64,000 nucleotides of DNA, from NCBI GenBank assembly GCA_035235625.1, contig CP141142.1, positions 31,568,995 to 31,632,994 on the forward strand, read 5' to 3'. Position 1 is the first letter of the stretch; every line of letters starts with the position of its first letter. Origin of the DNA: Saururus chinensis. Taxonomy: Eukaryota > Streptophyta > Magnoliopsida > Piperales > Saururaceae. The notes under the pieces are model-generated. The model was not told the origin of the DNA and did no database searches. It saw only the letters and a program-made list of their open reading frames with translations. A program made the translations under genes and the position numbers. This document shows positions 20,972 through 33,563 of the stretch, one piece after another.

Positions 20972-23900
20972 TGTCATGCCCCACCACACCCTCTTGACCC
21001 GAACCCCGTCTAAGAAGGTGGGACACGATACGATGAGGCAGAAGACTAACCCATCCTGGGTTCTCATCGAAGTACACAACATGTATCCTTTGTACAAAAG
21101 CAAATAATGGAAGGTAAAAGAGATTAATTAACCATCTTAGTCCAACATGACACCCACAAAATCTATAATGAACATAGTCTCAAGCTCTAAGGATGCAACA
21201 TATCTAAAGCTATCATAGGCTATTCAAAGTATGAAATAAAGTTAAGTCTAAAATCATCATATCACATGACAAGTCTAAAACAGCCCAAACATCTAGCCCC
21301 TCTCATGGCGCATGCCCATCCTCAAGTTCGACATAAAGACTACCCAGAGCACTGGCATGACATAGTGTGACGGCCGCCTCTTTTTTTATATATATATTTA
21401 TATTAATTATTATTAATATATCATTACCATGTTCGACACGCTCATCCAACACATGCGCATCCGAACACGATGGTTGTCAGTGCGGATCATAGTCAGATAT
21501 GCTTTATATTAAGCATGAGCATATCACGGAGTCATGGCACAACAAAAATATTATACATGTGCTTAAAAACATATTTCACACAACCATGGACTTAGGTTCG
21601 TAGAGTTGACAGGTTATAAGCCTTACAAGTCTTCGGGCACATCATGCCCTTAAACTGCAGTCATATAAATATTTACATACTTTCCAAAACATAATTGGAA
21701 CGCTACTCTTCCTTCACCTTTGCCCTAGCTGCATTGCCTGCAGAATCTGGGGGTGGGTGAGTATTTTAAAATACTCAGCAGGTTAATTTAAAATCTAACA
21801 GAGATGCTAAGCAGAAATCTCTTTGAAAACCCTACAACATTTTCTTTAGAAACCTTTATCACGATAAATTATGCAGAAAACACCGCAATTCCAAATCAAA
21901 ACAAATCCACAAGCCGCGACACCCTACGGCCTACCCTCGGCGCTCATGGGGCAAACGAGGGCCACTTAGGGACAAAGCTTACCCACGATGCTCTACCCTG
22001 TGAGCGCCACTTGCCAATTATTTTTCTCGGCAGGCATCATCACTCTATGATTATTCCAGGTTCTTAAGCCCATGAATTAATCATCACATCGTTCAAACAC
22101 AACAACATCCATGCTAAAATAGTTCAATACATAGCATGTCTTCCATAAATCAGCCACATAAGCTTAATCATGCTAAATCATGCGTAAAGAAGTTATACTA
22201 AGCACACGTTTAGAGTTTAAAGTCCCCTACCTTAACCCTTGGTTACAATTTCATAACCATAGAAGCACCGAATAAATAAACCGTCCCCACCACAGCGTCC
22301 GGAACGTTCGATTCAGTAGGAAATGCCTTTTAAATCACTTGATTCGGACTTAGAATGGTTAAGAACGAAGGAAAACGGGTTCAGAAGTGGAAAACTGGAA
22401 ACTAGAAAAAAAAATGGGGCTGAATGCACTATTTAAAGGCACGCGCGAGTGGGACCCACGCGCGCCATGTCGTGTGTGCTGGTTGCGTGTCCCACGGATG
22501 CGACACGCATGTGACTTGCATCACGCGTGCATTTACCGCGCCGCCCGGGCCCCGTTGCACCGTTTGGCGCGACAGCGCGCGGCGTGCGTCGTCGCTAGCC
22601 CAGCCCCACGAGATGCAGACCCGCCACGCGGGCCCTTGAGCATCCCGTGCCCGGCCCGCGGTCCCAAGGGCCTGGTCCATGCAGCGCCGCCTCCGCGGCA
22701 CCGACTGACGCCAGTCGCTTGCGTCAGCCTTTCATTTTAATAATATTATTTATTTATTTTTAAATCCAAAAGCTTTAAACGCGTATATCTTTATCTCCCG
22801 GACTCCGATTTACGCATTCTTGACACCATTGGGCTCGTATCGACGAGCCCTACAAAACTAGACCCCACATGGGTAGGTTATTCTGCACTTCAATGTGGGT
22901 CCCACCCATATAGCACATTTCCCGAGGCTGTAACTTTTGGCCCCGGTGTCCGAATCGAGCACTTCCAAAGCCGTTGCACTCACTTTTCCGCACTCTATCA
23001 TAATCTAATAAGATTAAAATATGTAACTACTATAATTAATTAAAATAATGCTACAAACCCCAAAATTAACGTATTAGAAAACGTACTGGAAATTCAGGGT
23101 CGTTACACATAGCCCCAAAACAAAACAACAAATATAAGAGGGGTGAGCTTAGCTCAGTAAGGATTTTAAAATAAAACATAAGCTCATGATAACACCACAT
23201 GCATTCTTCTCATAAAAGTCAATTTAAACATGCAACACATATTCATTCTCTACACCTGTGCATCATGAGATAAATCACGTTTTATATACACATTCACACC
23301 ACCTGTGCATCATACGTTCATTCATAATTCGTAACACATATGTACACCATATAGAATCATTTAAGTTTCATGGTTCATTCACATCCTACATGAAGAAAGT
23401 ATCAATATTCACATTCATTATGCAAAATCAAGTGTATCAAACCACATTTCAACCTACATGTTCAAGTGTAATTAGTCCATATGCATCATGTGTAACATAA
23501 GCATCATTGTCCCTACACAAATTGTGTCAATGAGCATTATAATCCATACACATGCAAAAATAATCCAGTGAATGTCTCACAATAGAGAAACAACCCTACT
23601 TATTCTGGCCAAAGCACAAGTAGACCTGCTCACCCTGAAAATTGTAACAAGGAAGTCCAAATTATTAGAAAGGAATACTAAAGTAGTTTAGGTTATTTCC
23701 TAATGGGGAAATTACCCCCTAGTAAGTCGGTGCACATAGACAAACTAGCTTGGATTCTCATGTCCCTAAAGACTCATCAATTTAACTCAGTATAGCATTC
23801 CACTTTTCTTACCCAGGGAGGAAACCTCCTCAAAAGAATGTAAAACCTCATCCAATGGACATAAACCTCATCCTTGTGGCTGTAAAACTGATTTGATAAA

Positions 23901-26032
23901 CCTTTGATGCGACTAATCTAGAAAACTATGACATCCAATCGATTAATCACTATTTAACACGAGTAATCTTCGCCTACAAATCATTCTCATTATGCAAGCA
24001 ACATGATACATATGTGAGCAACATTTAATGAATGCAAGCATTTATAAACATATTCATATTAGTCATAATATGCATGAAATATGATCCATTTGTGATAAAT
24101 AAAATTATATAAGCATAAGTAAAAATATATATACATGGTCGTGTTCATATTTGAGCTAAAATGTGTGGAAAATGGTTCGTCAATAATTAATGTGACATGT
24201 GCAAGTATTCATAATTTATCATGGTTAAAATATGGAAACATAGAGGGAATACGAAGAAATAATCCAAATCCCACATAAAATTACGCATATACTCATTTAT
24301 CCCATACTAGCTTAAGTAGATGTTTAAGCATAATCATAATATGTAACTTGTACATTTTTGGAAAAAGAGCAAATAAACTTTAATCAACGTAAAAATTTAC
24401 AGAGACCTAAATTATAGGCTTAATTAACATATAAATAATTATCATATGAAAATAAAAACAAAAAAAATGTCATGATTCAATTAATAAGACTATGCAGTTT
24501 TGCCAAAATCGTCAACCTTCAAATTTATGACTATGCCATAAACTTATTGTGCTCTAAACAATTTAAATTTTTTATAGCATGCTCATAGAACATATATCAA
24601 TCTATATAAAAGAAACCAAAAATCATATGTTTTTATCTCTAAACATGCTTATAAACACGAAAATAGAGAGTTATTTTATTGTACAATATGTATTCCATAA
24701 ATATAATAAATACATATTATTTTAGAAAAAATTTAAAAAATTAAAAATATAATCTAGACATGATAATCTATTCCTTAAAAAAATTTGAGAGTAAAACGTA
24801 AAGTAAAAGTATCCAAAATATAGTCATGAATCCCAAAATAAAGAGTTATTTGGGTCGTTTGAACAACCTGGTGGCCCGTTTAAACGGTTGGCCATTTGAA
24901 TGACCAGTCATCTTGTACTTATGGCTGACTATTTGATTCAATTAGCCCACAGGTAATTGAATGGTCAAGACAAAATAATCATTTTCTTCCTTACAAAATC
25001 AAACTGGAATTCTTCTAAAAAATAATAAAAATTACTAAGCATTCATATAATCATTACCCATGCCTAAAATACGATAGATCTAACATTTTTCATTCTTAAA
25101 CATAAAAAAATTATCATAAATTACATGTTTTTAATAAATCACCACTACACATCAAGATAAATCAAAAGCTTAAAGAAACCTAAAATAATGACATTTTAAG
25201 AAAGAAAAATTCTTAGAAAGAAAACCCCTTACCTCTATTAAGCTTGTGAATTCTATGAAAAAACTTTAAGCTCAAGAAATCTTACCCAAAAATTAGAGCT
25301 TTTAGTTAATCCTAATTTTAAACCAACTAATACACTCAAAGCGACATAAGAAATGATAGATTCAAAACCTCCTTAAGTTAAAAACGAAAATAACCTAATT
25401 AGTGTTCTAAATCGAAATTAAAAATATGATTTTGATGGAAAAAAACTAAAAATCAAAATAAGGGAAGTGAATATAGAGATGATTATGACAAAAATTGGAA
25501 GATTAAGGGGGAAAACCTTACCTTATGAACAGTGTCTCATTTGGAAAATGGGGGTAGAGCTTAGCCTCCCTCCTATTCTCAACCCTTCTTTATTTGTCAA
25601 ATGGCTAGAGTTTTTCTTTTTATAGTAAGGTTTATGGGTTAGAAATTAAATTATTGGGCTAAAAAATAGGTAAAAATGGTCTAAGTGACCATTCAAGTGC
25701 ACTTTTTATTAAAAAATAAATTTAATTACGTTCAATCCCACTTAGACAAATCAAAAAAAGGTTGGCGACCAAAATGGGTAGCACGTCATCCCACACGAAC
25801 GTGGGTCCCAAGGTGGGCCTGCTCCTTTGACTAAAGAAAAATTAAAAAAATCTTTAAGATAGATAAAAATTTGGGTGGATTAAGCATGACACTAATACTC
25901 TAAACTAAAGTAAAATTTAACCTTAAATTTTTTTATATAAATAACCTAACTCATTGCTCAAAGAAAATCAAATCAAACCGACAAATAAACAAATTCATAC
26001 AATTAAAAAAGAAATAAATTAGAGATATTACA
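20972..26032 (-). mobile_element. LTR (minus orientation, probably solo) inserted in the outer LTR
   Basis: A TGTCATGCCCC start at 20972 and a GATATTACA end at 26032 bracket LTR-like DNA with no gag or pol. The outer LTR continues on both sides. Flanks ATAGG and TCCGG match at only two of five bases, so the exact edges are uncertain. Features such as GTGAGCTTAGCTCAGTAAGG near 23143 resemble the start-of-leader region of the other LTRs read backwards. Without the nested LTR it is about 3.3 kb. Broken and old. Confidence 0.5.
21366..23107 (-). mobile_element. Solo LTR, 1.74 kb, with perfect CATAG target duplication
   Basis: The ends are TGTGACGG (21366) and GGGTCGTTACA (23107), and CATAG lies directly on both sides (21361-21365 and 23108-23112). 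The minus orientation follows from its similarity in reverse to the solo LTR at 29983-31668, including the GAGTATTTTAAAATACTCA-like motif near 21760 and a TATA-like TTTAAATAG near 22433. A GC-rich block at 22440-22730 explains several spurious reading frames. Confidence 0.92.
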
Positions 26033-26545
26033 TCCGGGATGCGTGACATGTGGTGCTCATCTCTTTGCACATTTGCCAATCATATCTCACATTACGCCCA
26101 TGGTGCTAATGTTAGCGTGATAACGCCTGAGTACCTTCTCTCTCTCTCTCTCTCTAACTATTATTTCAAATCCGGTTTTTAAACTTCAAACATCCATAAC
26201 TCTTTACCCCAAAGTCAAATTTGTGTATTCTTAGTACCATTGGGCTCGTATCGATGAACCCTACGAAATAAAACTTTACATGGGTATATTATCTCATATT
26301 TTTAAAGTATTGCCTACCTATGATGCACTCCTCAAGGTCATAGCATACAATCTCTACATCCAACTTACACCTTCTAGACTCAGTATATTAATTTCTCATA
26401 ATCACATCAAAGACCTATGAGTTTCTTTCAAATGATAAAACCCAATACGTTTTAAATATAAACAAAACAGTTACGGGGCCCTAAAACTCAACCTAGGTCC
26501 ACAAAGTTAAATTTTCAAAACTTCATAAAATTTAGAGTTATTACA

Positions 26546-28256
26546 AATTGTTTGCAATACGTTTACCCCAATCATTTTGAATTAAAAACCATCCATCTAA
26601 TCTCCTGTGGAAAAAAAAAAAAAACTACTAATCACGTTCAAAGATAACCACCTATACTGTTAAATCACTAGCTTCTTTCAAAGTAAATAAAGCACATGAT
26701 CTGCTCCAAAAGGGAGGGCCAGGCAATCAACTACAGATAAGCCGGCCATCAAAAGAGGGAATCCGTACAAAGGATGGGCCATGACAGAGGAAGTGCCCGC
26801 TGGCTCTGCCCACATGCACGCGACTAGCCGGCCAGCATGCAAGGTGACCCAAGTATCCGCAGTCTATAGCATTTCTCAACGAGGAAAGCATTGCAAGCAT
26901 GGTTCAACTTCCGTCAATGGACGCCTATCTACAAGACAAGCAAGGTTTTTCAAGGAATATCAAACTTCTTTGTGATCAACACTTTACGTACATGTTATGA
27001 AAGCGTATAAAACTAAACACTTTTTTTATAACATTGAGGGTAAACTGAAGTAATTAACTATGTACTACCGAAAACCATGGCTGGACGTTCTGTACCAGCC
27101 TCTTTCAAAAGCTCACCTACCAATAAGAGCCGAATCCTGACTCGGTCATCACTTCATCATGTTGCATCACATAGTCAAAACACAATTTCCAACATGTGGT
27201 GGGAATCGAAAGTGTAAACCAAGACTATAGCCATGGTTTCTTCAATTGGTTTCTTTCCTCTAGTTTTTCCAAATGCATGGACATAACAGGGGGAGTGCAA
27301 CATTGACATTTTTGGGTCAGGAAATTCAACTCTATGATGCCGACATACCCGTTTTCTTTCACTGATCTTAAATTCATGTGCTAGCTAGATTGAGTACTTT
27401 AGACGGCTGGCATATGTTCTTACTCCTAAATTCCTAACCATTACATGGGGTTGATTCTTCATTCGTGACAGTGGAGTTTAAGCATTTGTCTCCATGAAAT
27501 ATCTGTTTTCATGAGTTTGTGTACTGTGTTGAAGGAAATCCATCATCAAAATGTTTTTCGACTCATCGTGGCCAACCACCCTCCTTCTGTTGTGCTCATA
27601 ACCTCGTTGTTGGGGCAATGAAAATCTGAAAGGGGATATGCACCTAAAAATGCTATATTCGGACAGTAAGTACCTTAACAACTGGATATGTTAGTGTGAC
27701 AGCCAAACAAGGGACATGAGGATTGGAGTTTGCTTGTGCGGATCAAACTGTCCCAATCGCACCCGTCTTGGCCCTCAACTTGTAGACTTGCAGTCCTCCT
27801 ATTTGGGCATGAAAGTCATCGGTAGTTTATTATCAAACCCTTCACCCAAATGAAATGCAAAATTTTAGTGTTAAGTAGCTTTCCAAAATAGTTATGTCAC
27901 TATCTGGTCCGTGGCCACTGGGAAAAGAATAATGAAAAAAAATTTTGCATACGAAAACTGTGTAAGAATTCGCATATCTGAACTCCAACTTGTAGCTACC
28001 CTTGAGGGATCAATTTAGACTTGAACTATATGTCCTGAATCTCGAAATTCCGATCCTCTGAGCTCTGATTGCCCAACAGCATCATCAATGCTAGCTCCTT
28101 CTTTACACTAGCATTGGTCTAAAGATGTAATGTTATATATGTTATATTTCATTGCATATTTGCAAGATAATTGTGTCTCCCCCGAAGCTCAAGTCGATAG
28201 AAAATATAAATCTTATTTACTTATTTTATATTCTAAAAATATTTAGCCTTAAGTGA
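26546..28256. other. Intergenic DNA without recognised features
   Basis: About 1.7 kb right of the transposon nest. It holds a 14-base A run near 26610-26623 and several short frames, such as 26781-26975, none with a domain or codon pattern I recognise. No terminal repeats or duplications were found here. Confidence 0.5.
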
Positions 28257-28258
28257 TA

Positions 28259-28452
28259 CTCCCTCCATCCTAACTCCATTTTGGCAAAAAAAAGTTTGTT
28301 CTATATTCATGACTATATTTTGTAAAATTAAATAGTTAGATACTTAAAAAATGTATTATTGGTTTATTTTCTCTTCTCTTAGTTATGAATTTGACTATTT
28401 AATAAAAACTACTAATTTTAAAAATATAGCTATTAATATTGAATAGAAGAAG
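28259..28452. mobile_element. Stowaway-like MITE, 194 bp
   Basis: The left end CTCCCTCCATCC follows TA (28257-28258). The right end, read in reverse, is CTTCTTCTATTC and is followed by TA. The two ends differ only by C/T transitions, which fits decayed inverted repeats of the CTCCCTCCRT type. There is no coding capacity. A further end of this type (AGATAGAAGGAGTA at 28529-28542) and a start (TACTCCCTACCTC near 28863) suggest other fragments nearby. Confidence 0.7.
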
Positions 28453-28974
28453 TATTATATAAATTTTATAAGTACATTACTTAGTAAGATAATCGTCCCT
28501 CGGTCGAATGAGATGTGTCGGATTCCTCAGATAGAAGGAGTATTATCTCCTTAAGTCAAACTCAACTCGTAAGTGTACCCTTCACCAAGTGTATTATCAT
28601 ACCCATTAGCAGAGAAAAACATACTTGTAGTATGGAAAACAAGATGCTATACTGCTCGTGTACTCATTTTTCGTTGTTTTGATAATGAGAAGGTAAGGTA
28701 AGCAACAAATATTGCACTCCATTGTCATACCAGCTCGATTCGAAATGAGTATGGTTTTGAGCTATGTCAAGCTGGCCCGAGCTCAACATCAAGCTAACTC
28801 AAGATGAATGGCGTGTGCCAATTAGTTATCTCTTTTAGAGATGCCAAATAATGAAGATTGATACTCCCTACCTCTCTATCTAATTTTTAAAAATAAATTA
28901 ATTCAAAATAAATTATAATTGGTTTATTTTAAAAAATCAAATGATGTTATTAATGTGAAAATCACCCATTAGTT

Positions 28975-29247
28975 ATGGCTGAAAAGGAAAGTTCTAGCTT
29001 GAAAGCTTCAGGCAAGAATTGGCAGACCGAATTTATTCAAGAACTATCAGGGGACACAAAATTCGAAGTGTGGGAAATATTCTGTGGGGGTTTGGACTTG
29101 AACTCAGAGTTTGCTTCTGGGCCTGAAAATCTGTCCGATTTTCAACGAAAACGGGTCATCAGTAGCTGTCAATCCCTTCATCTGTATGATTGCACATTCA
29201 TCTATGAAAAAGCATTTCAAATTAGCACATGCCATCTATGTGTTTAG
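28975..29247 (+). CDS. Unrecognised 90-residue reading frame
   Basis: An ATG-started frame of 90 codons has mixed, non-repetitive composition (W, C, E, F and L well spread), which is rare in this AT-rich area. It begins MAEKESSSLKASGKNWQTEF and contains an FEVWEIFCGG stretch. No domain, signal peptide or membrane segment is evident. No splice partners or promoter were found, and no transposon boundary contains it. It may be a captured exon, a short gene or chance. I assign no function. Confidence 0.2.
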   Translation: MAEKESSSLKASGKNWQTEFIQELSGDTKFEVWEIFCGGLDLNSEFASGPENLSDFQRKRVISSCQSLHLYDCTFIYEKAFQISTCHLCV

Positions 29248-29982
29248 AGTAAGGCTATAATTGATCCCAAACTCACACCAAACGGGCTCTATGCTTTCAT
29301 AATGGTAGATGCATGTGGTGAGCCTATAATGTTTTTGAAAAAAAGAATTTGGAAATTTGCATGTCAAAGTTAGTGACAAGATTTTTTCCAAGTATAAGTC
29401 TTTGGTAGTCAAACTTATAGCAGAATTCATGATATTGATTTAAGGATATGATGGAATTGATTAAATGATAAATTATAAAAGCATGCCAGAGAGTTATACT
29501 CCCAAGAAAATCTGGCAAATGTCTAAATTCGTTGATTTTGTCCTGCCAATTCGCAAATCCCTTGTTTGAAGAAATAAAGATGAAAGATCTTTGTGTCCCC
29601 ATAATAATTGATTGTGGTTTATTTTGTTCACTCAGACACTTGAAATCGTAATTCTTAAATTTGTATCAGTCGGGTTTTGGTAAGGCTGGATCCGTACAAT
29701 AATAGCAACTAAAAAAATGGGCTGTACTAATTGGCATTTCCATATATTTTCTTAGGATGGTGTTAGCAAGTTGAGTTTGCTTAAATACTCAAAACTACTC
29801 TTGATATATTGAATTAACCTTAGCGTAGCTTGTCTACTCGGCTCAAATAACCCTTTACTTAATTTTTACCACTCCTACCATATATTCAATATAAAAGTGC
29901 AAATTCAAATGATGAATCAAGTGGACATGGATTAAGTAGCATTTTAGAGCAAAAAAACAAAAGAGTTAAATCCCTAACAAGC
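29248..29982. other. Intergenic DNA without recognised features
   Basis: AT-rich DNA between the unrecognised frame and the solo LTR. A minus frame at 29324-29602 has no recognisable domain. Nothing else is supported. Confidence 0.45.
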
Positions 29983-31668
29983 TGTAATGACCTTTTTTTT
30001 CTGGTGAGTTTTTAAATTAATGTTAGAGTTTTAGTAAAATTTTATTAATTAAATAATATTATATGTTAATTTTTCAAATGTTTGTTTTAGAGTTTCAAAC
30101 ATGAACAGCTTGCTTCAAATACTTATGGCCCTGAGAAATGTGCTTCATAGGTGGGACCCATTGTAAATATATGAGATAACCTACCCATGAGTAGTCTTAT
30201 TTTGAATGGTTCATTGATACGAGTCCATTAGTACTAAGATCGCACGATTCTGACTTAGGTTAGAAACATATAACAGTTTGAAGTTTTGGATTTTGAAAAA
30301 TAAAAAAAATAATATTTTATTAATGGCTTACGCAAAAACTGTGTCAGTTGTGTCAACCGGTGTGGTGACATGCACCACACATGGGGCAGGGACCGCGTCT
30401 CGCGGTGGGCCCGTGTCAGGCCCGCACTATGCATGCAAGGTGACGCAGATGCACTGGCCCGCATGCCCCACATCGTGTGGTTTCAAACCTCGTGATGCAC
30501 ATCATGCACATGTCAAACACATACTCTTCACAAGCCACATGGCCTTTTATAACGGCTCTTTAATGCCATTTCCGTTCTCCGTTATTCACACTCACAATTC
30601 TGGTTCTCAAACTTCTTTTCACTCGTTCTAAGTCATTTTACATCCGAATCAAGCCATTCAAAAGGTGTTTCCTACTAAATCGATTGTGGTGAACGCTGTA
30701 ATAGGGTCAATTTTACCGTTTGAAACCACTTTAAGTACGAAATTTACTACCTAAGGTTAAGGTAGGGGGTTTTAAACTCTAAGATTATGTTTTGCCCGTA
30801 AACTTTGGTTTTTTACGGTATTTAAATTTGTTTACTAATTAAATGTATGTAGAAATAATTTGCATATGCTACACCATGTTTTGATGCATGTATTATCTAG
30901 ATAGTTCAAGAGTAAAACCTAGAATTATCATTTTTTGTCTAGATACTTACCAAGAAAAATAATTGATATTTGGCTCATGCATATGAGTGTGGAGCATAAT
31001 GGGAAAGCTCCTAGATTTTTTAGCCTCCTGTAGTCCCATAAGCATCGGGGGGAACGTTGTTCGGTATCACAGTTTTTGGTTTATTGTCATCAGACGAACT
31101 GACAATTTTTTAATATGTTTCTTATTTGTTTATGAAATAACTCTTTTTCTGGCAAAGATGTTATCAAAAAGATTATGTTATTTCATGAATTTTTTGCTTA
31201 GCATTTTTTAAAATGTTAACACAACCCATTGAGTATAAATATACTCGCCCACCCCCAGATCTTGCAGGTTTTGCAGCAAGGATGGAGGTAGAAGCGGAAG
31301 AAATTTCTGATTAAATTATCTTGTTGCTGCTTTTAGTATTTTTGTAATTACATGTACTGTAACTGATCTTAAAGGCATGTTGTGCTTGGAAACAATAAAT
31401 ATTGTATAACTATCAGCTCTACGTATAGTGATTCTTGGGCATATGTAATATATTCTTTTGTTACTCTAAATTTGATAAATACTATGAAGATATCGGTTAT
31501 TATTTTAAGGCTGTGCAATGAATCCATATCATGTTTATAAGTATTATTCTAAATATTGCGTCTGTTTGACACTGACGGCTATCACGTTCTACCACATGTG
31601 TAACAAATTCACATGATGAACGAGAGTTTTTATAATCATTATTATTACTCTAAATGACGGTCGTCACA
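29983..31668 (+). mobile_element. Solo LTR, 1.69 kb, with perfect CAAGC target duplication
   Basis: It starts TGTAATGACC and ends GGTCGTCACA, with CAAGC directly on both sides (29978-29982 and 31669-31673). A TTATAACGG TATA-like site near 30547 and a GAGTATAAATATACTCGCCC hairpin near 31233 give the plus orientation. It is the same family as 21366-23107, which lies in the opposite direction. There is no internal region. The GC-rich part near 30350-30480 matches the GC-rich leader of the other copy. Confidence 0.92.
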
Positions 31669-31673
31669 CAAGC

Positions 31674-32339
31674 CAACCAATTCAATTATCTTAGGAGACT
31701 GAGTTTAAGCTATAGCTAGAGCAACACTTGGCTAGGATCCCTGAATATTAGGAGATCTACCTCTTGGAAGTAACTTAATGACGAAAAATGATCAAGGCTA
31801 GTGCTTAACACTGTGTCCTTAAGACAAGTTTTTGTTCTCCTTTTGGTGCTTGGGATCCACTAAATAGCTACCACATAGGATACAATGATCATACATTTGT
31901 ACACAGTATAAGCATTGCAAATTGTGTGCTTGCCAAACCAAAATATCATGCTTCTACTCTTGTTGTAGATGCAGACTCTTAATGTATAGACAACCTAGAC
32001 AAAATTATGTATGCATATACAGATAAAATTTAGAAGAGTGTTTAATGATAGTACATAGAGGGGTATGATGGCCCCACACACATAGGGGTATGACAAGTGA
32101 CAATGGTATAGACAAGGCTTCACTTAAATGGATACAAAAGGGAAGATGGGTATGATGACTGCACGCACAAATGGGTATGACAATGGTATAAACAAGACTA
32201 CACTCATACAGATATGAAAGGGATACATAACTATGCACCATTATAGTTAATTTAATGAGCAAAAATTAGTCTTGAACAGTTGGGATTCATTTTTCTAATA
32301 AAACCAACCCGACTAGGACTGAGCCCCACAAGCAACGGC
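31674..32339. repeat. Intergenic DNA with an imperfect tandem duplication of about 95 bp
   Basis: At about 32058-32145 and 32150-32230 two units share GGGTATGATG, GGGTATGACA, CAATGGTATA and an ACAAGRCT...CACT stretch. Otherwise nothing was recognised before the LTR that follows. Confidence 0.55.
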
Positions 32340-33563
32340 AATGTGGAATGTAAGAATAGATGTGTCATTATATTGGCTTTATATGTGTGTAAAATTTGAG
32401 TTAGAGTATTGTTTAAGATCACATGTTGAAGATGAAGTAGAGAAATAGACTCAATAAGTGTTTTGACAAGTAAAGACATGCACACACATCATATTCACAC
32501 ACTTTGAGATTAAGAGAACTTTGTTTTAGAGTGTTGGAGCTTGACAAACACTATGTTTCTATTCATTATTGTTGTTTACAAGGTTCTCCAATATTTTAAC
32601 TAAACAATTGCCTACTGGATAGATCAATCGATATGCAAATCGGATTATTATAGTAGGTTAAATGTTCAATCAATGTTTGAATGGGTCGATCACATCTAGA
32701 TCAAATGGAGTTTATTAACTTAAACAAACAATCACTTTCTAGATGGATCTATCTCTCTTTGTCAGACAAACTATAGTTTCCTTATCGATCTATCAGTTTG
32801 ATTACAAGATTGATTGATAGAGCAATTGCATTCAAACAAAACATGAAATGATTGATTACCCTATGGAACGATCGATTGTTTCAATGTGCGATTAACTAAA
32901 ATTGACTATTCTAGTTTGGTTTAGATTCCTATTTGAGTTAGTTATCCCTAGCTGACATAGGGAGCTATAAAAGAGGTCTAGAACATGGGAAAGACATAGA
33001 GGAAGGTTTGGAGAACCTAGAGAAAATGGGTAAAACTTCTCTAATGATTTTGAGTTGAGTGGAGAGTACTAAACACTTAATGAGACTAAGTGTTTATTGT
33101 AGATTTGCCGAGAAGAACAAAAGGAAAGGATGTTCATGCTAAAGGGAGTTGTCATCAAGATGTGGATATATCGAAAGCACAATAAGGAGTGAAGACCAAG
33201 CTGATGCAAGAAAACAACTAGGGAGTGGTGATTTCAAAGTTTAGAGTGCTGTGAAGAGCCATTCAAATAAAAAAATATTTTGTCTTTGTGAATAAAAAAC
33301 TGTAATTCAATTTACTTAATGCATAATTGGTTTGGAAAGAGTGTCCTATATTTTTTCAATGTTGGGTTCCACATGAAAATTTGTATGTGTTGATTGGTGT
33401 TTTTGATTTGCATGATTTCACTAGACACATAGAAATTTGGCACATTAGCTAGTCAAAATCTGAGTTTTGGTTTTTGTTTTCAAGGGGAAGATATATATTG
33501 TAACTTAATTGCAAGTCATAGGCAATTATCTCTCTCGATTGGTGTTTCACGCTTCCCTACCAC
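32340..33563 (+). mobile_element. 5' LTR of the Sirevirus-like copia element
   Basis: This ends just before a primer-binding site and contains a TATA box (CTATAAAAGAGG near 32966). It resembles the plus-strand segment at the window's right end and, in reverse, 46450-47690 and 57840-59110. Shared elements are GAAGATGAAGTAGAG-like and GATCGATTG-rich stretches. The 5' edge is approximate and the sequence is decayed. Confidence 0.6.

Larger units (their letters stand above)
332..26545 (-). mobile_element. Outermost LTR (solo, minus orientation), split by two large insertions
   Basis: A left end TGTAACACC at 332 and a right end GAGTTATTACA at 26545 give TG...CA termini. Flanking 5-mers AACCG and AATTG differ only by transitions, which fits a decayed target duplication. 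After removing the CACTA (1066-20309) and the LTR at 20972-26032, about 1.9 kb remains, close to the 1.7-kb solo LTRs elsewhere in the window. The piece at 26033-26545 aligns by eye with the end of the solo LTR at 21366-23107, sharing the phrase CCATTGGGCTCGTATCGA. The piece at 487-712 aligns with 12866-13063 inside another LTR. A minus-strand TATA box sits at 20950. Broken, and the oldest layer if the pairing is right. Joining the three pieces into one LTR is inference. Confidence 0.45.

Noticed and set aside
20972-26048. Right edge of the second LTR at the GTGACA near 26048
   Set aside because: The outer LTR's sequence (CCGGGATGCGTGACATGTGG region) matches the solo LTR at 22495-22525, so this motif belongs to the host LTR. 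The edge at 26032 is preferred, though its flanks match poorly.
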